Assembly: GCF_001667265.1 (NCBI RefSeq)
Contig: NZ_LZHW01000075.1
Span: 1-64,000 of the forward strand
Reading direction: 5' to 3'
From: Mycobacterium sp. ACS4331
GTDB taxonomy: Bacteria > Actinomycetota > Actinomycetes > Mycobacteriales > Mycobacteriaceae
Length of the DNA stretch: 64,000 nucleotides
Positions within the stretch are counted from its first letter, which is position 1; the number at the start of each line of letters is the position of its first letter. The position numbers were made by a program, and so were the translations under genes. This document shows, piece after piece, positions 51,472 through 60,964 of the stretch. Under the pieces are notes generated by a model that did no database searches, was not told where the DNA came from, and was given only the letters and a program-made list of their open reading frames with translations.

Positions 51472-52899
51472 TCAGTCCGGCGCGTCCCCGAGATGGGTCG
51501 GGTCGGTGATGCCGGTGGATCTGATGCCGAGCTGCCGGTTGATCGCCATGGTCAGGAGGAACAGTGCGATTCCGATCGCGACCAACACCGCGGCCAGGAT
51601 GTACTGCTGCGCAGGGCGTCCCGACAGGGGCGTCACCAGATACAGCGACGTCAGGAAGCCGACGATCGGCAGCACTGTGGGTGTGGTGAAGTGCCCCCCG
51701 ACCGCCTTCACATCCCGGCGCAGCACCAGCACCGCGATGTTGACCATCGCGAACACCGCAAGCAGCAGCAGCGACGTGGTTCCGCCCAACACCGAGATCG
51801 CATTGCTGTTGGCGAAAGCGGTGACGTAGAAGATCAATCCGAACGCGATGAGCGTGGTGAAGATGATGGCCGCCCACGGTGAGCGCCGCGTCGGATGCAC
51901 CACGCCGAGCGCGGCGGGCAGCACGTGCTGGCGCGACATACCGTAGATCAGGCGGCTGGCCATGAGCATGTTGATCAGTGCGGTGTTGGCGACGGCGAAC
52001 ATTGAGATGAACGGCAGGATGGTCTCGATCGGCAGCCCCGGCGCTCCGGCCTTGACCACCTCCACCAGGGGCGTGTCACTGGCCTCCAGCGTGCCGACCG
52101 GCACCAGCGCCACTGCGACGACCGCCACCAGCACGTAGACGAAACCCGCGATCCCCAAACCGCTCAGCAGTACTTTGGGGAAGATCTTGACGGGGTCCTT
52201 GGTCTCCTCGGCCATGTTGACCGAGTCCTCGAAGCCGACCATCGCAAAGAACGCCAGGGACGTCGCGGTGGTCACCGCGACGAACACGTTCTTGTCCGTC
52301 GCGGTCTCGAAGGCGACGACCCGCGAGAAGTCGACGTCCGCGCCACCGCCGGTGAACGCCCACAACCCGACGAAGATCACCAGGAGCAGACCGGTGATCT
52401 CGACGACCGTCAGCAACACGTTGAGCCGCACGCTCTCGCCCACACCGCGGAAGTTCACGATCGCCAGCAGCGCCATGAACAGCAGCGCCACGATGACGAC
52501 ACCCGTTTTGCCCCAGTCGAACTCGAAGGCCACGAAGAAGTTCGCGGCGAAGAACCTCGACGCGGTGGACGCCGAGGTGATGCCCGAGCACATCACGATG
52601 AACGCCACCAGGAAGGTCACGAACTGCACCCCGAACGCCTTGTGCGCATACAGCGCCGCGCCCGCGGCCTGAGGGTATTTGGTGACCAGTTCGAGGTAGC
52701 TGAAGGCCGTGATGGTGGCGATCAGGAACGCCACCAGGAAGGGCAGCCACGCGGCCCCGCCGACTTCGGCGGCCACATCGCCGGTCAGTGCGTAGACACC
52801 GGTGCCGAGGATGTCCCCGACCACGAACAGCAACAGCAGGCCCGGACCCATGACCCGCTTGAGCGCAGGCTGCTCGGTCACTGTCTCGGGCTTCGTCAT
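51472..52899 (-). CDS. APC-superfamily amino-acid permease
   Basis: This amino-acid permease of 475 residues has about 12-14 helices. The first holds the substrate-contact GDILGTGVYALTG, typical of the APC fold. Helix 6 has FFAMVGFEDSVNMAEE and helix 8-9 has FAVANTALINMLMASRLIYGM, both family marks. The substrate cannot be told from sequence. It is on the same strand as the TetR gene and 108 bases after it, so that regulator may control it. Confidence 0.9.
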   Translation of the reverse strand: MTKPETVTEQPALKRVMGPGLLLLFVVGDILGTGVYALTGDVAAEVGGAAWLPFLVAFLIATITAFSYLELVTKYPQAAGAALYAHKAFGVQFVTFLVAFIVMCSGITSASTASRFFAANFFVAFEFDWGKTGVVIVALLFMALLAIVNFRGVGESVRLNVLLTVVEITGLLLVIFVGLWAFTGGGADVDFSRVVAFETATDKNVFVAVTTATSLAFFAMVGFEDSVNMAEETKDPVKIFPKVLLSGLGIAGFVYVLVAVVAVALVPVGTLEASDTPLVEVVKAGAPGLPIETILPFISMFAVANTALINMLMASRLIYGMSRQHVLPAALGVVHPTRRSPWAAIIFTTLIAFGLIFYVTAFANSNAISVLGGTTSLLLLAVFAMVNIAVLVLRRDVKAVGGHFTTPTVLPIVGFLTSLYLVTPLSGRPAQQYILAAVLVAIGIALFLLTMAINRQLGIRSTGITDPTHLGDAPD

Positions 52900-53007
52900 G
52901 CTGCCTCCCTCAGGCTCTGCGGTGACTCCATCATCTGCCTCACGCGCTCGAGATGCCGACTCAATGCCCGAACCGGCGAGTCGCCAGCAACCCGTGCCGT
53001 ACGCGGG

Positions 53008-53640
53008 TCACACCGGCAGCGCGCGCCTCTCGTAAGGCGCCAACGCGTCAATGACGTCGATGAGGGTGGCCCGCGCGGTGTCCTGCGGCGAACTGGAGTC
53101 GTCGATGAGCGCGGACACCACGGCGCCGTCGACCGCGCACACCAGTGCGGAGATCAGTTCGGGCCGCGCCGAACGTCCGGACCGCTCGACAGCCTCGCCC
53201 ACGGCCTCGGTCCGCTGCTGCAGCATCCTGCGCTGGATGTCACGAAGGGCGGGTTGGCGCGCACACGCGATGTAGCGCTCGTAGCGGGAGATCAGCTGTT
53301 CGTAGGCGACGGTGTCGACACCCTCGTGGTCGACCAGCAGTTCGACGAGCACGTCAGCCGTCGTCTCGGCACCGCGGCGCCGTTTCGACAACCCAGCCAC
53401 GCGCGCCCGCAGTTGCGCAGCCTCCCGCATACCGATGAACTCGACTGCCGCGGCGATCAGGTCGTCCAGCGAGGAGAAGTAGTAGGTGGTCGATGCGAGC
53501 GGCAGGCCCGCACGCCGGGCCACGGCGCGGTGCCGGACTGCTTCGAATCCCCCTTCGGACAGCAGATCGGCGGCGGCGCTGACCAAAGCGCACCGCCGAC
53601 GTTCTCCTTTCGGAGTCACCGCTGCCGTCACAATGAGCAT
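53008..53640 (-). CDS. TetR-family transcriptional regulator
   Basis: This is a 210-residue regulator with the TetR HTH (LVSAAADLLSEGGFEAVRH then VARRAGLPLASTTYYF) near residues 15-60. It corresponds in position to Rv0775. The ATG at 53640 was taken; a GTG at 53631 is also possible. It is divergent from the esterase gene (67 bases) and upstream of the permease. The ligand is unknown. Confidence 0.85.
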   Translation of the reverse strand: MLIVTAAVTPKGERRRCALVSAAADLLSEGGFEAVRHRAVARRAGLPLASTTYYFSSLDDLIAAAVEFIGMREAAQLRARVAGLSKRRRGAETTADVLVELLVDHEGVDTVAYEQLISRYERYIACARQPALRDIQRRMLQQRTEAVGEAVERSGRSARPELISALVCAVDGAVVSALIDDSSSPQDTARATLIDVIDALAPYERRALPV

Positions 53641-53707
53641 GCTGCCAGTCACCAGGGCACACTGGGCGTTTTCGGGCAAACCCCTGCGCGATGGCAGTAT
53701 GGCCGGT

Positions 53708-54589
53708 ATGGCAGACCTCAGCCGCCGCGCCGTCCTGCGTCTCGCGATGGGGGCGGCCGCCGGCGCGGCGGGCGCCTATGCCGCATCCGGCGTTCTGAGC
53801 ACACAGCCCTCCACCGCCACTCCTGTTGCACCACCAGCCCCTTTGGCCCCAGTGACACCGCTGAGTCCGCCTTCGGCGGCGCCCACGATGAGCACCGGAT
53901 CGTTCGTGTCCGCCGCCCGCGGCGGTGTCGCCACCAACTGGGCCATTGCGCGGCCGCCCGGCCAAACCTCCGCGCTTCGCCCGGTGATCGCGCTGCATGG
54001 CAAAGGCAGCGACGCCGCCGCGGTGATGGCCGGCGGAGTCGAGCAGGGCTTGGCCCAGGCCGTCGAAGCGGGCCTGCCGCCGTTCGCCGTGGTCGCCGTT
54101 GACGGGGGCGGAAGCTACTGGCACAGGCGGGCATCGGGTGAGGATTCGGGCGCGATGGTGCTCGACGAACTGCTCCCCATGCTGGATTCCCAGGGCCTGG
54201 ACACGTCGCGGGTCGCGTTTCTGGGCTGGTCGATGGGCGGCTACGGCGCCCTGCTGCTCGGCGGCCGGTTGGGCCCGGCCCGCACGGCCGCGATTGTGGC
54301 CGTCAGTCCGGCACTGTGGCTGTCGTCCGGGGCCTCCGCCCCGGGCGCGTTCGACGGCCCCGAGGACTTCGCCGCAAACAACGTGTTCGGCATGCCCGCG
54401 TTGAACTCGATTCCGATCCGGATCGACTGCGGCACCAGCGATCCCTTCTACGGCGCGACGCAGGAGTTCATCGGCCAGTTGGCCACCCCGCCTGCGGGCG
54501 GGTTCTCCCCCGGCGGGCACGACGGGGGATTCTGGAGCGCTCAACTGCCCGGCGAACTGACCTGGCTCGCGCCACTGCTCACCGCCTGA
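53708..54589 (+). CDS. Tat-exported esterase (S-formylglutathione-hydrolase-like)
   Basis: This 293-residue alpha/beta hydrolase has the nucleophile elbow LGWSMGGYGA and a C-terminal His in GGHDGGFW. It is a homologue of Rv0774c. The N-terminus is a twin-arginine signal (LSRRAVLRLAMGAAAG), so it is folded before export. A Pro/Ala/Ser-rich linker (residues 34-60) follows the signal, as in wall-anchored mycobacterial enzymes. The ATG at 53708 puts the RR motif near residue 7. The substrate is unknown. Confidence 0.87.
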   Translation: MADLSRRAVLRLAMGAAAGAAGAYAASGVLSTQPSTATPVAPPAPLAPVTPLSPPSAAPTMSTGSFVSAARGGVATNWAIARPPGQTSALRPVIALHGKGSDAAAVMAGGVEQGLAQAVEAGLPPFAVVAVDGGGSYWHRRASGEDSGAMVLDELLPMLDSQGLDTSRVAFLGWSMGGYGALLLGGRLGPARTAAIVAVSPALWLSSGASAPGAFDGPEDFAANNVFGMPALNSIPIRIDCGTSDPFYGATQEFIGQLATPPAGGFSPGGHDGGFWSAQLPGELTWLAPLLTA

Positions 54590-54678
54590 TTCACCCGTTC
54601 ACTTCGCCGAACTCGGCCTCGCCCTGACCGCATCCTCAGTATCGTGGTGTCTACCGTATGCCTATCGGGAGGATGCCA

Positions 54679-55977
54679 GTGAACAAGGACGACATGATTC
54701 TGATCAGCGTGGATGATCACATCATTGAGCCGCCGGACATGTTCAAGAATCATCTGCCGGCCAGGTATGTCGATGAGGCGCCGCGGTTGGTGCACAACGC
54801 CGATGGGTCCGACACCTGGCAGTTCCGGGATGTGGTGATTCCGAATGTGGCGTTGAATGCGGTGGCGGGCCGGCCGAAGGAGGAGTACGGGCTGGAGCCG
54901 CAGGGTCTCGATGAGATCCGCCCGGGTTGTTATGACCCGGCCGAGCGGGTCAAGGACATGAGTGCCGGTGGGGTTCTTGCCACGATGAACTTCCCGTCGT
55001 TTCCCGGGTTCGCCGCGCGGTTGTTCGCCACCGAGGATGCGGAGTTCTCGTTGGCGTTGGTGCAGGCCTACAACGACTGGCACATCGACGAGTGGTGCGG
55101 CAGTCATCCGGGGCGGTTCATTCCGATGGCGATCCCGGCGATCTGGGATCCGCAGTTGTGTGCCGATGAGGTGCGCCGGGTCAACAAGAAGGGCGTGCAT
55201 TCGCTGACCTTCACCGAGAACCCGTCGACCCTGGGGTATCCGTCGTTTCATGATCTGGAGTACTGGCGGCCGTTGTGGGAGGCGCTGGTGGAGACCGACA
55301 CGGTGATGAATGTGCACATCGGGTCCTCGGGCAAGTTGGCGATCACCGCTCCGGATGCGCCGATGGACGTGATGATCACGCTGCAGCCGATGAACATCGT
55401 CCAGGCCGCCGCCGATCTGTTGTGGTCAGCGCCGATCAAGGAGTTCCCGGATCTCAAGATCGCGTTGAGTGAGGGTGGGACGGGCTGGATTCCGTATTTC
55501 CTGGATCGGGTGGACCGCACCTATGAGATGCATTCGACGTGGACCCATCAGGACTTCGGGGGGAAGTTGCCCTCGGAGGTGTTCCGGGAGCATTTCATGA
55601 CCTGTTTCATCTCTGATCCGGTCGGGGTGAAGAACCGGCATCTGATCGGAGTGGACAACATCTGCTGGGAGATGGACTACCCGCACTCGGATTCGATGTG
55701 GCCCGGCGCCCCCGAGGAGCTCATGGCGGTGTTCGACACCTATGACGTCACCGATGACGAGATCAACAAGATCACCCACGAGAACGCCATGCGGCTCTAC
55801 CACTTCGACCCGTTCACCCACATCCCCAAAGACCAGGCCACCGTCGGGGCATTGAGGAAGGCCGCGGAGGGGCACGATGTGTCCATCCGCGCCCTCTCCC
55901 ATCACGAGAGTCGCGGTGACAAGCACAGTCTCGATGCGCTCACCGCGGCGGCGAAGGCCAACTCGGCCCCGCGCTGA
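54679..55977 (+). CDS. Amidohydrolase-superfamily protein
   Basis: This is a TIM-barrel metal-dependent hydrolase of the Amidohydrolase_2 type (432 residues). The metal-binding start ISVDDHIIEPPDMF, NVHIGSSG and EMDYPHSDSMWP are the family's marks. The start is a GTG at 54679 with GGGAGG six bases upstream; an ATG at 54658 is in frame but has no such site. Codon use is odd: about 4-5 T-ending codons per 20 from 54721 to about 55560 (CAT, GAT, TAT often), then CAC/GAC at the 3' end. Followed by a strong terminator. Substrate unknown. Confidence 0.85.
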   Translation: MNKDDMILISVDDHIIEPPDMFKNHLPARYVDEAPRLVHNADGSDTWQFRDVVIPNVALNAVAGRPKEEYGLEPQGLDEIRPGCYDPAERVKDMSAGGVLATMNFPSFPGFAARLFATEDAEFSLALVQAYNDWHIDEWCGSHPGRFIPMAIPAIWDPQLCADEVRRVNKKGVHSLTFTENPSTLGYPSFHDLEYWRPLWEALVETDTVMNVHIGSSGKLAITAPDAPMDVMITLQPMNIVQAAADLLWSAPIKEFPDLKIALSEGGTGWIPYFLDRVDRTYEMHSTWTHQDFGGKLPSEVFREHFMTCFISDPVGVKNRHLIGVDNICWEMDYPHSDSMWPGAPEELMAVFDTYDVTDDEINKITHENAMRLYHFDPFTHIPKDQATVGALRKAAEGHDVSIRALSHHESRGDKHSLDALTAAAKANSAPR

Positions 55978-55989
55978 CGCTCAGACGAC

Positions 55990-56021
55990 AAGGCGGCCAA
56001 CCCAACCGGGTTGGCCGCCTT
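55990..56021. terminator. Strong bidirectional intrinsic terminator
   Basis: A 14-bp perfect stem (55990-56003 with 56008-56021, core GGCGGCCAACCC) has a 4-base loop. It is followed by T residues (TTT at 56020-56022) and preceded by AA, so each strand has a short U run. It separates the convergent amidohydrolase and P450 genes. Confidence 0.88.
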
Positions 56022-56025
56022 TGGG

Positions 56026-57261
56026 TCAGGAGAGCTCGTAGCGGATCGGCAGGTGCTTGAGGCCGCCGACGAACGTCGTCGCCATGTGCTGCGGTGCACC
56101 GGCGAGTTCCACCGACTTCAACCGCGGCAGGAGCTCGGAGAAGAAGCTGTTGACCTCGAGCCGAGCCAGCGCCGCACCCAGACAGAAATGCACGCCGTAC
56201 CCAAACGCGATGTGCTTGTTGGGGTCTCGGCCGATGTCGAACCTGAACGGTTCGTCAAAGACGTCCTCGTCCCGGTTGCCCGACACGTAGGACAGCAGCA
56301 CCGACTCGCCCTTGGCGATGCGCACACCACGAATCTCGTAGTCCTGCTGCGCCGTGCGCATGAACTCCTTGACCGGCGTGGACCAGCGGATCATCTCTTC
56401 GACCGCCAACGGCATCAAGCTGGGGTCGGCCTGCAGCCTGGCCAACTGGTCGGGGTTCTCCAGCAGGGCCAGCATGCCCCCGCCGATGGCGGCGCTGGTG
56501 GTGTCATGTCCCGCGGCAGCAACGATCAGGTAGTAGGACACCGTGTCGATGTCGGACAGCGGCTCACCGTTGATAGTGGCGTTCGCAATCGTCGACGCCA
56601 GGTCGTCGGTCGGGTTGGCGCGCCGTGATGCGGTCAGTTCGGTGAAGTACTGGAACATCTCCAGCAGCGACACCATCTGTTCTTCCTTGGTTTCGCCGCG
56701 CTGGTACTCGTCGTCGTCATTGCCGAACAACTCCTGCGTCCACTTCAACATCGACTTGAAGTCCTGCTCGGGCACCCCGAGCAGGGTCATGATCATGTAC
56801 AGGGGGTAGTTCGCCGCGACCTGCTGCGCGAAGTCACATTCCGGGCCAGCCTCGGCCATCTGGTCGACGAACCGCTTGGCCAACTCGTCGGCGCGGTCCT
56901 TCAACGCACGCATGGCCTTGGGCCGAAACCAGTTCGCCCCGATCGCCCGCAGATCGCGATGCAGCGGATCGTCGGTATGGATCAGCGTGCGGACGCCGAC
57001 GGCGGCCTGCTGTTCATCGCCCTCCCGGGTGACCAGCACCGGGCGGGGCGAGTTGGTGAAGATGTCGTTGGCCCGCTCGATCTCCATGATGTCGGCGTGC
57101 TTGGTGACGGCCCAGAACGGCGCATAGTTGTCCACCTCGACCCACGACACCGGTGCCGTGGCCCGAAGCTGTGCCAGACCCGCATGCAGCCTGGCCTCGT
57201 CGGTGTAGGCCTTCGGGTCGGCCAGCATCGCCCCTGGGGACTCGACCACCGGATTGCTCAT
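56026..57261 (-). CDS. Cytochrome P450
   Basis: This 411-residue P450 has the heme loop FGYGVHFCLGAALARLE, the oxygen-activation helix IVAAAGHDTTSAAI, and ExxR in VEEMIRWSTP. The ATG at 57261 (MSNPVVESPG) has GGAG upstream; the longer frame is rejected. It lies 84 bases after an SDR gene on the other side of an operator-like region. The CYP family was not assigned. Confidence 0.92.
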   Translation of the reverse strand: MSNPVVESPGAMLADPKAYTDEARLHAGLAQLRATAPVSWVEVDNYAPFWAVTKHADIMEIERANDIFTNSPRPVLVTREGDEQQAAVGVRTLIHTDDPLHRDLRAIGANWFRPKAMRALKDRADELAKRFVDQMAEAGPECDFAQQVAANYPLYMIMTLLGVPEQDFKSMLKWTQELFGNDDDEYQRGETKEEQMVSLLEMFQYFTELTASRRANPTDDLASTIANATINGEPLSDIDTVSYYLIVAAAGHDTTSAAIGGGMLALLENPDQLARLQADPSLMPLAVEEMIRWSTPVKEFMRTAQQDYEIRGVRIAKGESVLLSYVSGNRDEDVFDEPFRFDIGRDPNKHIAFGYGVHFCLGAALARLEVNSFFSELLPRLKSVELAGAPQHMATTFVGGLKHLPIRYELS

Positions 57262-57294
57262 CGCTGCTCCCGCCTCGTCACGGTGACACCGGCC

Positions 57295-57334
57295 ACTGTT
57301 CGAAGTCACAGTAGCAGTTCCCGTAATGACTTCG
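57295..57334. promoter_or_regulatory. Dyads upstream of the P450 gene
   Basis: ACTGT-8 bases-ACAGT (57295-57312) is one inverted pair and CGAAGTCA (57301-57308) with TGACTTCG (57327-57334) is a second. A similar ACTGTTGC-G-GCAACAGT dyad occurs at 61514. These may be sites of one TetR-type regulator for the gene set; inferred from sequence only. Confidence 0.45.
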
Positions 57335-57345
57335 GTATCGGGACC

Positions 57346-58206
57346 TCAGGTCTGCTGAGCCTCGTCGAGCACGCCTGTCGCGGCCTCCGCGCGCTCCGCA
57401 TAGGCCCTGCGCGCGGTCGCGTCGAAATCCAGGAACAGCCGATCCGAACCCATGCTGCGGTTCAGCCAGCGACGCCCTCGAGGGCCGAGCAACGACAGCG
57501 CAGGTGAGATGAACCGCATCGGATACGGCACGGCCACATGCGTCTTCGGCCTGTCCAGGACGCGGGCGACGGCCTTGGCGATCACCTCCGGAGCGACTGG
57601 CCTGCTCGCCCCAGTCCCTTTGGTGCCCGCGATCAGGTCGGTTCGCGTGAACGGCGGCATGACGACGCTGACCTGTACGCCCTGCGGAGCGAACTCGTCG
57701 GCCATCGCGGTCGACAAACCCACGACCGCGAACTTGGTGCCCGCATAGACGACCTGGCCGGGAACCGGGACGACACCGGCCAACGACGCGATGTTGACGA
57801 TGTGGCCACTTCCGCGCGCGGTCATCTCGGGCAGCACCAACCTGCTGCCGTTGAGCACGCCGTAGAAGTTCACCTCGATCGCGGCGCGAATCGCCCGCTC
57901 CGACTGGCCGAGGAACGCGCCAACCGGCATCACTCCGGCGTTGTTCACCAGCACGTCGACTCGGCCGTCCCCGTCCCGGCGGGCCGCATCGAGGAAGCCC
58001 GCGAACGACTCGGGGTCGGTGACGTCGAGTGCGTGGCCCGTGACCGGCCCGGAAAGGCCGGCGACTGCCCCACGCAGGGCGGCGACGTCGCGGTCTCCGA
58101 TCACCACCCGCGCACCACGCGCCAGCATGGCCTTGGCGGTCGCGTACCCGATACCGCGGGCCGCTCCGGTGATGGCGATCGTCTTACCGCTGATCCTGTC
58201 CACCAT
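57346..58206 (-). CDS. Short-chain dehydrogenase/reductase
   Basis: This SDR of 286 residues has TGAARGIGYATA at residue 14, NNAGVMPVG, and the active-site YAGTKFA. The C-terminal 60 residues (PYPMRFISPALSLLGPRG) resemble lipid-acting SDRs. It follows the LLM oxidoreductase gene by 13 bases on the same strand, so the two form an operon. Confidence 0.88.
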   Translation of the reverse strand: MVDRISGKTIAITGAARGIGYATAKAMLARGARVVIGDRDVAALRGAVAGLSGPVTGHALDVTDPESFAGFLDAARRDGDGRVDVLVNNAGVMPVGAFLGQSERAIRAAIEVNFYGVLNGSRLVLPEMTARGSGHIVNIASLAGVVPVPGQVVYAGTKFAVVGLSTAMADEFAPQGVQVSVVMPPFTRTDLIAGTKGTGASRPVAPEVIAKAVARVLDRPKTHVAVPYPMRFISPALSLLGPRGRRWLNRSMGSDRLFLDFDATARRAYAERAEAATGVLDEAQQT

Positions 58207-58219
58207 GTCACTTCTCCTG

Positions 58220-59245
58220 TCAGCGGGCGGTGCGCACCTCGTCGAGCACCGTGGCGATCACGGGTTCCGGTGTGCCCGAGGGAAATCCGGGAAGCACGCG
58301 GTCGATCACGCCGGCGCACCGCTTGGCCAGGGCCGCCGCGACCTCGTCGACGGGGGCCATCACCGCGAACGCGCCCAGAATCTCGTCGTCGATGAGCGCG
58401 GACATCGCATCCCATTCGCCCTCGAGGGACAGCCGGCGCAATTCGGGCTGAAGCTCACCCCACCCGTGCAGGTCGAGTACGCGGCGATACGCCGGCGTCG
58501 ACGCATAGAACGCGATCTGCTTACGGAACGCCGCCGCGGAGGTCGACATCTCGTCCTCGTCGCGTCCCGTCACCACGAACACCGGACTCGAGACCTCGAT
58601 GTCGACACGGTCCCTCGACTCCCGCGCGAGCCCGCGTTGAAGGGCGGGAATGGTGACCTCGTCGAGGTAGCGCCGCGTCGTGAAGGCGTGCACCAGCAGG
58701 CCGTCGGCGGTGCGCCCACACATCTCGGTCATCGCCTCGCCCACGGCCGCGACGAACACCTTGGGATCCGGAAAGTCCGACGGTTCCGGGGTGAACATCG
58801 GCGTCATGAGCTTGTGGGTGTAGAACTCCCCGTCGAAGCTCAGCCTGTCGCCGGTGTGCCAGCACCGCCAGATCTCCCGCAGCGCCGCGATGAACTCCGC
58901 CATGCGCCGCACCGGATGACTCCACGGCATCGAGAACCGTTTCTCGATGTGCGGCTGAATCTGCGTGCCCAGGCCCAGGATGAACCGGCCCTGTGAATAC
59001 GACTGCAGGTCCCAGGCGGACTGCGCCACCGTCATCGGGGTGCGGGCGAACGCCACCGCGATGCTGGTGCCCAACTCGATCGACGTCGTGTACTCCGCAG
59101 CCAACAGCATCGACAGGAACGGATCGTGGTTGATCTCGCCCGTCCAGCAGCCGTCATAGCCGGCCTCTTCGTGCGCTCGGGCCGAGGCGCCTGCGCCGTC
59201 CAACCGGCCGGGGATACCACGGTCGATCTTCAACGTCCCGACCAT
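58220..59245 (-). CDS. LLM-class F420-dependent oxidoreductase
   Basis: This luciferase-like (LLM) TIM-barrel oxidoreductase of 341 residues resembles the TIGR03617 mycobacterial F420-dependent group. Typical segments are ARAHEEAGYDGCWTGEIN, LLAAEYTTSIELGTSIA and YSQGRFILGLGTQI. F420 use is inferred from the family. It is divergent from the carboxyltransferase gene. Confidence 0.87.
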   Translation of the reverse strand: MVGTLKIDRGIPGRLDGAGASARAHEEAGYDGCWTGEINHDPFLSMLLAAEYTTSIELGTSIAVAFARTPMTVAQSAWDLQSYSQGRFILGLGTQIQPHIEKRFSMPWSHPVRRMAEFIAALREIWRCWHTGDRLSFDGEFYTHKLMTPMFTPEPSDFPDPKVFVAAVGEAMTEMCGRTADGLLVHAFTTRRYLDEVTIPALQRGLARESRDRVDIEVSSPVFVVTGRDEDEMSTSAAAFRKQIAFYASTPAYRRVLDLHGWGELQPELRRLSLEGEWDAMSALIDDEILGAFAVMAPVDEVAAALAKRCAGVIDRVLPGFPSGTPEPVIATVLDEVRTAR

Positions 59246-59280
59246 GCCGGTGAAGCTACAGTAAGTGATTCGGTATGGTC

Positions 59281-59306
59281 AACGCTTCTGCGGTGAGCGT
59301 TAGGAT
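59281..59306 (+). promoter_or_regulatory. Operator-like dyad over the carboxyltransferase promoter
   Basis: AACGCT (59281-59286) and AGCGTT (59296-59301) form an inverted repeat. TAGGAT (59301-59306, TANNNT) overlaps its right arm by one base and serves as a candidate -10 box. GAGGAG precedes the ATG at 59334. Confidence 0.4.
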
Positions 59307-59333
59307 CATGCCGTCGACCACCCGAGGAGACGT

Positions 59334-60836
59334 ATGGCAGACGCGGAACGGCCCGACTGGATTGGCACGCTGGCCGATCTGAAACTCCGTCGCGAACGCT
59401 CCTACGCCATGGGCGGTCCCGAACGCCTGGCCAAGCATCGCGGCGCGGGCAGACTCGACGCCCGCGCCCGCATCGACGCCCTTCTCGACCCGGGCAGTTT
59501 CCGCGAGATCGGAACCCTCGTCGGGGGCGACGTCCCGGCGGACGGCATCGTCACAGGGTCCGGGGAGATCGACGGAACACCTGTGATGGTCGGTGCCGAG
59601 GACTTCACGACGATGGCGGGCACCATCGGCACGGGCAGCAACTCGAAACGGCACCGAATCGCCGAACTGGCGCTGCGCAACCGCATTCCGCTGGTGATGC
59701 TGCTGGAGGGGGCCGGGTTCCGTCCCGGCAAGCATGGGGGCGGACGCGCACCCATCGACCTGATCGCCCAGGCGCGCTGTTCGGGCATAGTCCCGACGGT
59801 CGCGGCCGTCATGGGTCCGTCGGCGGGTCACGGCGCACTCGTGGCGCCGGTGTGTGACTTCCGCATCATGACTGCGGGAGCGGCCATCTTCACCGCAGGC
59901 CCGCCCGTGGTGAAAGAGTCCACCGGAGAGGACATTTCAAAGGAGGACCTCGGTGGCCCCGACGTGGCCATATCCAGCGGTGTCATCCACAATCTCGCTC
60001 CCGACGACGAGGCCGCGCTGGCCGACATCCGGCGCTATCTGTCCTATTTCCCACCGACCTCGTGGAGTTATCCGCCGACACGGCCCGCCGATGCGTCGAC
60101 TCGACCGCGGCCCACACCCGAACTGCTCGACATCATTCCGCGTGACAACCGCCGCGTCTATGACATCCGCAAGGTGATCGACGTGGTGTTCGACGCCCCC
60201 GACTGGTTCGAGGTGCAGCCTGGATTCGGTCGTGGAATCGTCTGCGCCCTGGCCCATCTCGGCGGCCATCCAGTGGCCGTGGTCGCCAATCAGCCGATGG
60301 TGATGGCTGGGTCCATCGACGCCGACGCCGCCGACAAGGCCGCGCACTTCATCATGGTCGCGGACTCCTTCCACCTGCCGATCGTCTTCCTGTCCGACAA
60401 TCCCGGCATGCTCCCGGGCAGCAGGTCCGAACGAAGCGGCGTGCTGCGCGCGGGCGCACGCATGTTCGCGGCGCAGACCATGGCCACCACGCTCAAACTC
60501 CACCTCACGCTGCGCAAGGCCTACGGGTTCGGCTCGATGGTGATGTCGCTGTTGGGTTTCGACGATCAGGTGGCCACGTTCGGCTACCCGGGCTCGACCC
60601 TGGGCGCCATGAGCGCGGCGGCGCTGACCCGGGCGGCCAAGGTGGACGCTGAGGCGTCGGAGAAGCTGCACGAGGCCGAGACACAGGCGTCGTTCCGGTC
60701 CGCCGCGAAGCTCAGTTTCGATGAACTCATCGATCCCCGCGAGACCCGAGACGCCCTCTTGACAACGCTGGTGCGGGCCATGCACAGCCGGGCCGTGCCC
60801 GCGGAACCTGTGACGCGCACCGCGATCCTGCCCTGA
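59334..60836 (+). CDS. Acyl-CoA carboxylase carboxyltransferase subunit
   Basis: This 500-residue protein is a biotin-dependent carboxyltransferase (beta subunit). It has the paired crotonase-like folds with LVMLLEGAGFRPGKHGGGRA, GPSAGHGALVAP and the C-terminal VADSFHLPIVFLSDNPGMLPG and QTMATTLKLHLTLRKAYG. No biotin carboxylase or biotin carrier gene is nearby in the window, so it must use a subunit coded elsewhere. The acyl-CoA substrate is unknown. The start ATG follows GAGGAG. Confidence 0.88.
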   Translation: MADAERPDWIGTLADLKLRRERSYAMGGPERLAKHRGAGRLDARARIDALLDPGSFREIGTLVGGDVPADGIVTGSGEIDGTPVMVGAEDFTTMAGTIGTGSNSKRHRIAELALRNRIPLVMLLEGAGFRPGKHGGGRAPIDLIAQARCSGIVPTVAAVMGPSAGHGALVAPVCDFRIMTAGAAIFTAGPPVVKESTGEDISKEDLGGPDVAISSGVIHNLAPDDEAALADIRRYLSYFPPTSWSYPPTRPADASTRPRPTPELLDIIPRDNRRVYDIRKVIDVVFDAPDWFEVQPGFGRGIVCALAHLGGHPVAVVANQPMVMAGSIDADAADKAAHFIMVADSFHLPIVFLSDNPGMLPGSRSERSGVLRAGARMFAAQTMATTLKLHLTLRKAYGFGSMVMSLLGFDDQVATFGYPGSTLGAMSAAALTRAAKVDAEASEKLHEAETQASFRSAAKLSFDELIDPRETRDALLTTLVRAMHSRAVPAEPVTRTAILP

Positions 60837-60847
60837 ATCGAGGCGTT

Positions 60848-60893
60848 CGGCGAGGCGCCGCATCTGACCCCGGCGAGGCGCCGCATCTGACCC
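60848..60893. repeat. Tandem 23-base repeat, two perfect copies
   Basis: CGGCGAGGCGCCGCATCTGA-CCC runs at 60848-60870 and again at 60871-60893, directly joined, with the start of a third copy. It lies 11 bases after the carboxyltransferase stop. GCGGCG-type arms inside each unit could fold. Confidence 0.8.
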
Positions 60894-60964
60894 CGGCGAC
60901 GGGCCGTGTCTGTACGGTGACACCGCCGTCTTCGGCGTACAAAACCGGACGCTCGTGGGCCCTT

